DNA of 7,293 nt from a bacterium. Lineage in GTDB: Bacteria; Spirochaetota; Spirochaetia; JABEVK01. The position numbers and the translations under genes were made by a program. Below are positions 5,849 through 7,293 of this stretch, piece after piece (the first letter of the stretch is position 1; each line of letters opens with the position of its first letter). Below the pieces are notes generated by a model, which was not told the DNA's origin, did not search any database, and worked only from the letters and a program-made list of their open reading frames with translations. The DNA is taken from positions 1-7,293 of the forward strand of contig JAJXVP010000135.1 in NCBI GenBank assembly GCA_021782055.1. The letters run 5' to 3'.

Positions 5849-7293
5849 TTACATTTCGATAATGGCGGCAGTTAAGGGGCCAACGGTAACTTTGCTTGAC
5901 GTAACGGTCAGGCTATTCGTGGTTGTTGCATAGGTGGTCGCGGCGGTTCCTGGTAATCCTGCTGAAACACCATCCGCTAAAACCGTACCGGTGGTCAGAT
6001 CCCCCGGCGTAAAGCTGTGTGAGCTTGTATCAGCGTTAACAAAGACATAGAAGGTGTGGGCACCGTCCGACGATTTAAGGCTATAACCAAAGGAGTTGAC
6101 GTTCCCTGTGCCCTGATCAGAGGCCAGGCCAGCAATGTTTGTTGAAATGTCAGCATCCGGCAAGCGGAAAGCGTCACTGCTTTTGCGAATCTGAATGAGG
6201 CCTTGCACGTAGTGATAAAGCTTGTAGCCGACGGTGCTGGTGTCATAGTTGGTAAAGTTGGCGGTGATCGGATCGCTGGTGTAGGGTGAGACAGCTACCG
6301 TCGTCTGGGGGTAGGTTTCGGTAGCGCTGAAAAGAATCTGGTTGATGGCGTCGCTGGCGTTGTAAGAGTTATCGCAGAACGTCCGACCGTTAGCAGCAAC
6401 CTTGGTATTTGGTGTAGTCCCTGCAGGAACTTCTTTGGTACGGAACATCTCGTCCCCGGCTTGCATAAAGGCCAACCCTTGGCTGGTCATTAGTACGGTG
6501 TAGCCGACTTCCATCCGTTGTAGTGCCGTATTGTAGTCGGCGGCCGTTTTGCCCAAGTTGTCGGCGTCGGCAACCACGTCATAAAGACACAGGTTGTCGT
6601 GGGCCGATAAGTAGTTAACTACGTTGTTTGTCGAGAAAGTTCCCCCCGAAAGAGTGGCCCAGACGGAGTTGCTTCCGCCATCGTTGGGGTTTCCAGAAAT
6701 ATCTTTCAACATGTAACCATAAGGTTCAGTAGCGCCGGTGATGAACGCTGGTGAACCATCACTGGGGTAGCCGTTTTTCATAATCTGCCTAAAGCTGTCC
6801 GAAAACATACTGACGTTGAGGCCGTTAAAGAAGCCAACGTGTTTTTGATCGGAGCCAGTAAGCGGATTCCCCAAGTAGTCGGTGGTGTCTCCAGCATAAA
6901 TGCCGTTCCAACCTTCACCTAAGAAGAGAATGTGCGGGTCGCTGGCTTTGGCTTGCAGGTAAGCGTCCCGAATGGTTTGGTTGTCAATGACGCCCATGAG
7001 GTCAAAGCGGAAGCCGTCAACATGATAGACGTTCACCCATTGCATGATCGATTGCACAATCAAGTTGCGAGTGTACTCATGTTCTGATTTTACGTCGTGA
7101 CTACCGGCGCCATTGTTGGAACTGTTACGGTAATAGTAACCACTAACAGCATTGCCAAGAATCGAGTCGTTGGCTGTGTGGTTATAGACCACGTCCAAAA
7201 TGACACCCATACCGGCATTGTGAATAGCGTTAATCAGGGTCAAAAGTTCCTGAAGGCGTTTTTGTGGGTCATTGGGGGCCGAGGAATACATCC
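5849..7293 (-). CDS. pulA: Type I pullulanase, C-terminal part (5' end beyond window)
   Basis: This is a debranching enzyme that hydrolyses alpha-1,6 links in pullulan, amylopectin or branched maltodextrins. Only the last 480 full codons are visible; the frame is open through 7293, and the first visible residues (MYSSAPNDPQKR) match the PEG-x-YSS segment well inside the catalytic domain. Counting from that Met, GH13 regions are DVVYNH (33-38), GFRFDLMG (93-100, nucleophile Asp97), GEGW (125-128, acid/base Glu126) and LSAHDN (228-233, Asp232). FRFDLMG and GEGW are typical of type I pullulanases (GH13_14). A beta-sandwich C-terminal domain ends at AAIIEM, with no LPXTG anchor or surface-layer domain. 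The missing N-terminus would hold the YNWGY motif, any carbohydrate-binding modules and any signal peptide, so location in the cell cannot be told. The gene is followed by two hairpins and then the amylase gene. Confidence 0.93.
   Translation of the reverse strand, partial: MYSSAPNDPQKRLQELLTLINAIHNAGMGVILDVVYNHTANDSILGNAVSGYYYRNSSNNGAGSHDVKSEHEYTRNLIVQSIMQWVNVYHVDGFRFDLMGVIDNQTIRDAYLQAKASDPHILFLGEGWNGIYAGDTTDYLGNPLTGSDQKHVGFFNGLNVSMFSDSFRQIMKNGYPSDGSPAFITGATEPYGYMLKDISGNPNDGGSNSVWATLSGGTFSTNNVVNYLSAHDNLCLYDVVADADNLGKTAADYNTALQRMEVGYTVLMTSQGLAFMQAGDEMFRTKEVPAGTTPNTKVAANGRTFCDNSYNASDAINQILFSATETYPQTTVAVSPYTSDPITANFTNYDTSTVGYKLYHYVQGLIQIRKSSDAFRLPDADISTNIAGLASDQGTGNVNSFGYSLKSSDGAHTFYVFVNADTSSHSFTPGDLTTGTVLADGVSAGLPGTAATTYATTTNSLTVTSSKVTVGPLTAAIIEM

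Overview
The window looks like a bacterial maltodextrin and starch utilisation locus with roughly balanced base composition. Two transcription blocks face each other and meet at a shared intergenic terminator. The importer genes (two binding-protein-dependent sugar permeases followed by a small four-helix membrane protein) and the PGLGQ-type N-terminus of the MalF-like permease resemble the maltodextrin operons of Bacillota such as Bacillus mdxFG-yvdJ and streptococcal malCDA. The amylase has a clear lipobox (LAAC), a type found in both Gram-positives and spirochaetes. I lean to a Bacillota-like organism, but a carbohydrate-fermenting spirochaete or a transferred locus is not excluded. No ribosomal or other phylogenetic marker is present.

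Plus strand, 18-3856: malF, malG and a third membrane protein are packed as one operon. malF and malG overlap by 4 bases (ATGA), and the third gene starts with TTG three bases after the malG stop. The binding protein and the ATPase of this importer are not in the window; the binding-protein gene is probably just upstream of base 1. The malF product is 695 aa, far longer than usual, because about 200 residues of Ala/Pro/Gln-rich and Ser/Thr-rich sequence sit between its two N-terminal hydrophobic segments. This insert carries five copies of a (D/S)-(L/M)-Y-G-(P/D) motif.

3857-4030 is non-coding. It holds three copies of an 8-base TTGTGATT element, two direct and one inverted, and a strong rho-independent terminator for the importer operon.

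Minus strand, 7293-4031: a type I pullulanase whose 5' part runs off the window, then an alpha-amylase lipoprotein. Between them lie a small GC hairpin and a strong terminator. The terminator's U-tract ends 13 bases before the amylase ATG, leaving no room for a promoter between them, so amylase expression must come from readthrough past the terminator.

Together the enzymes can debranch and cleave alpha-glucans, the amylase outside the cell and the pullulanase in a place that cannot be told here. The importer would take up the resulting maltodextrins. The most unusual points are the YG-repeat linker in MalF, a perfect hairpin that includes the annotated malF start codon, and the terminator placed against the amylase ribosome binding site.
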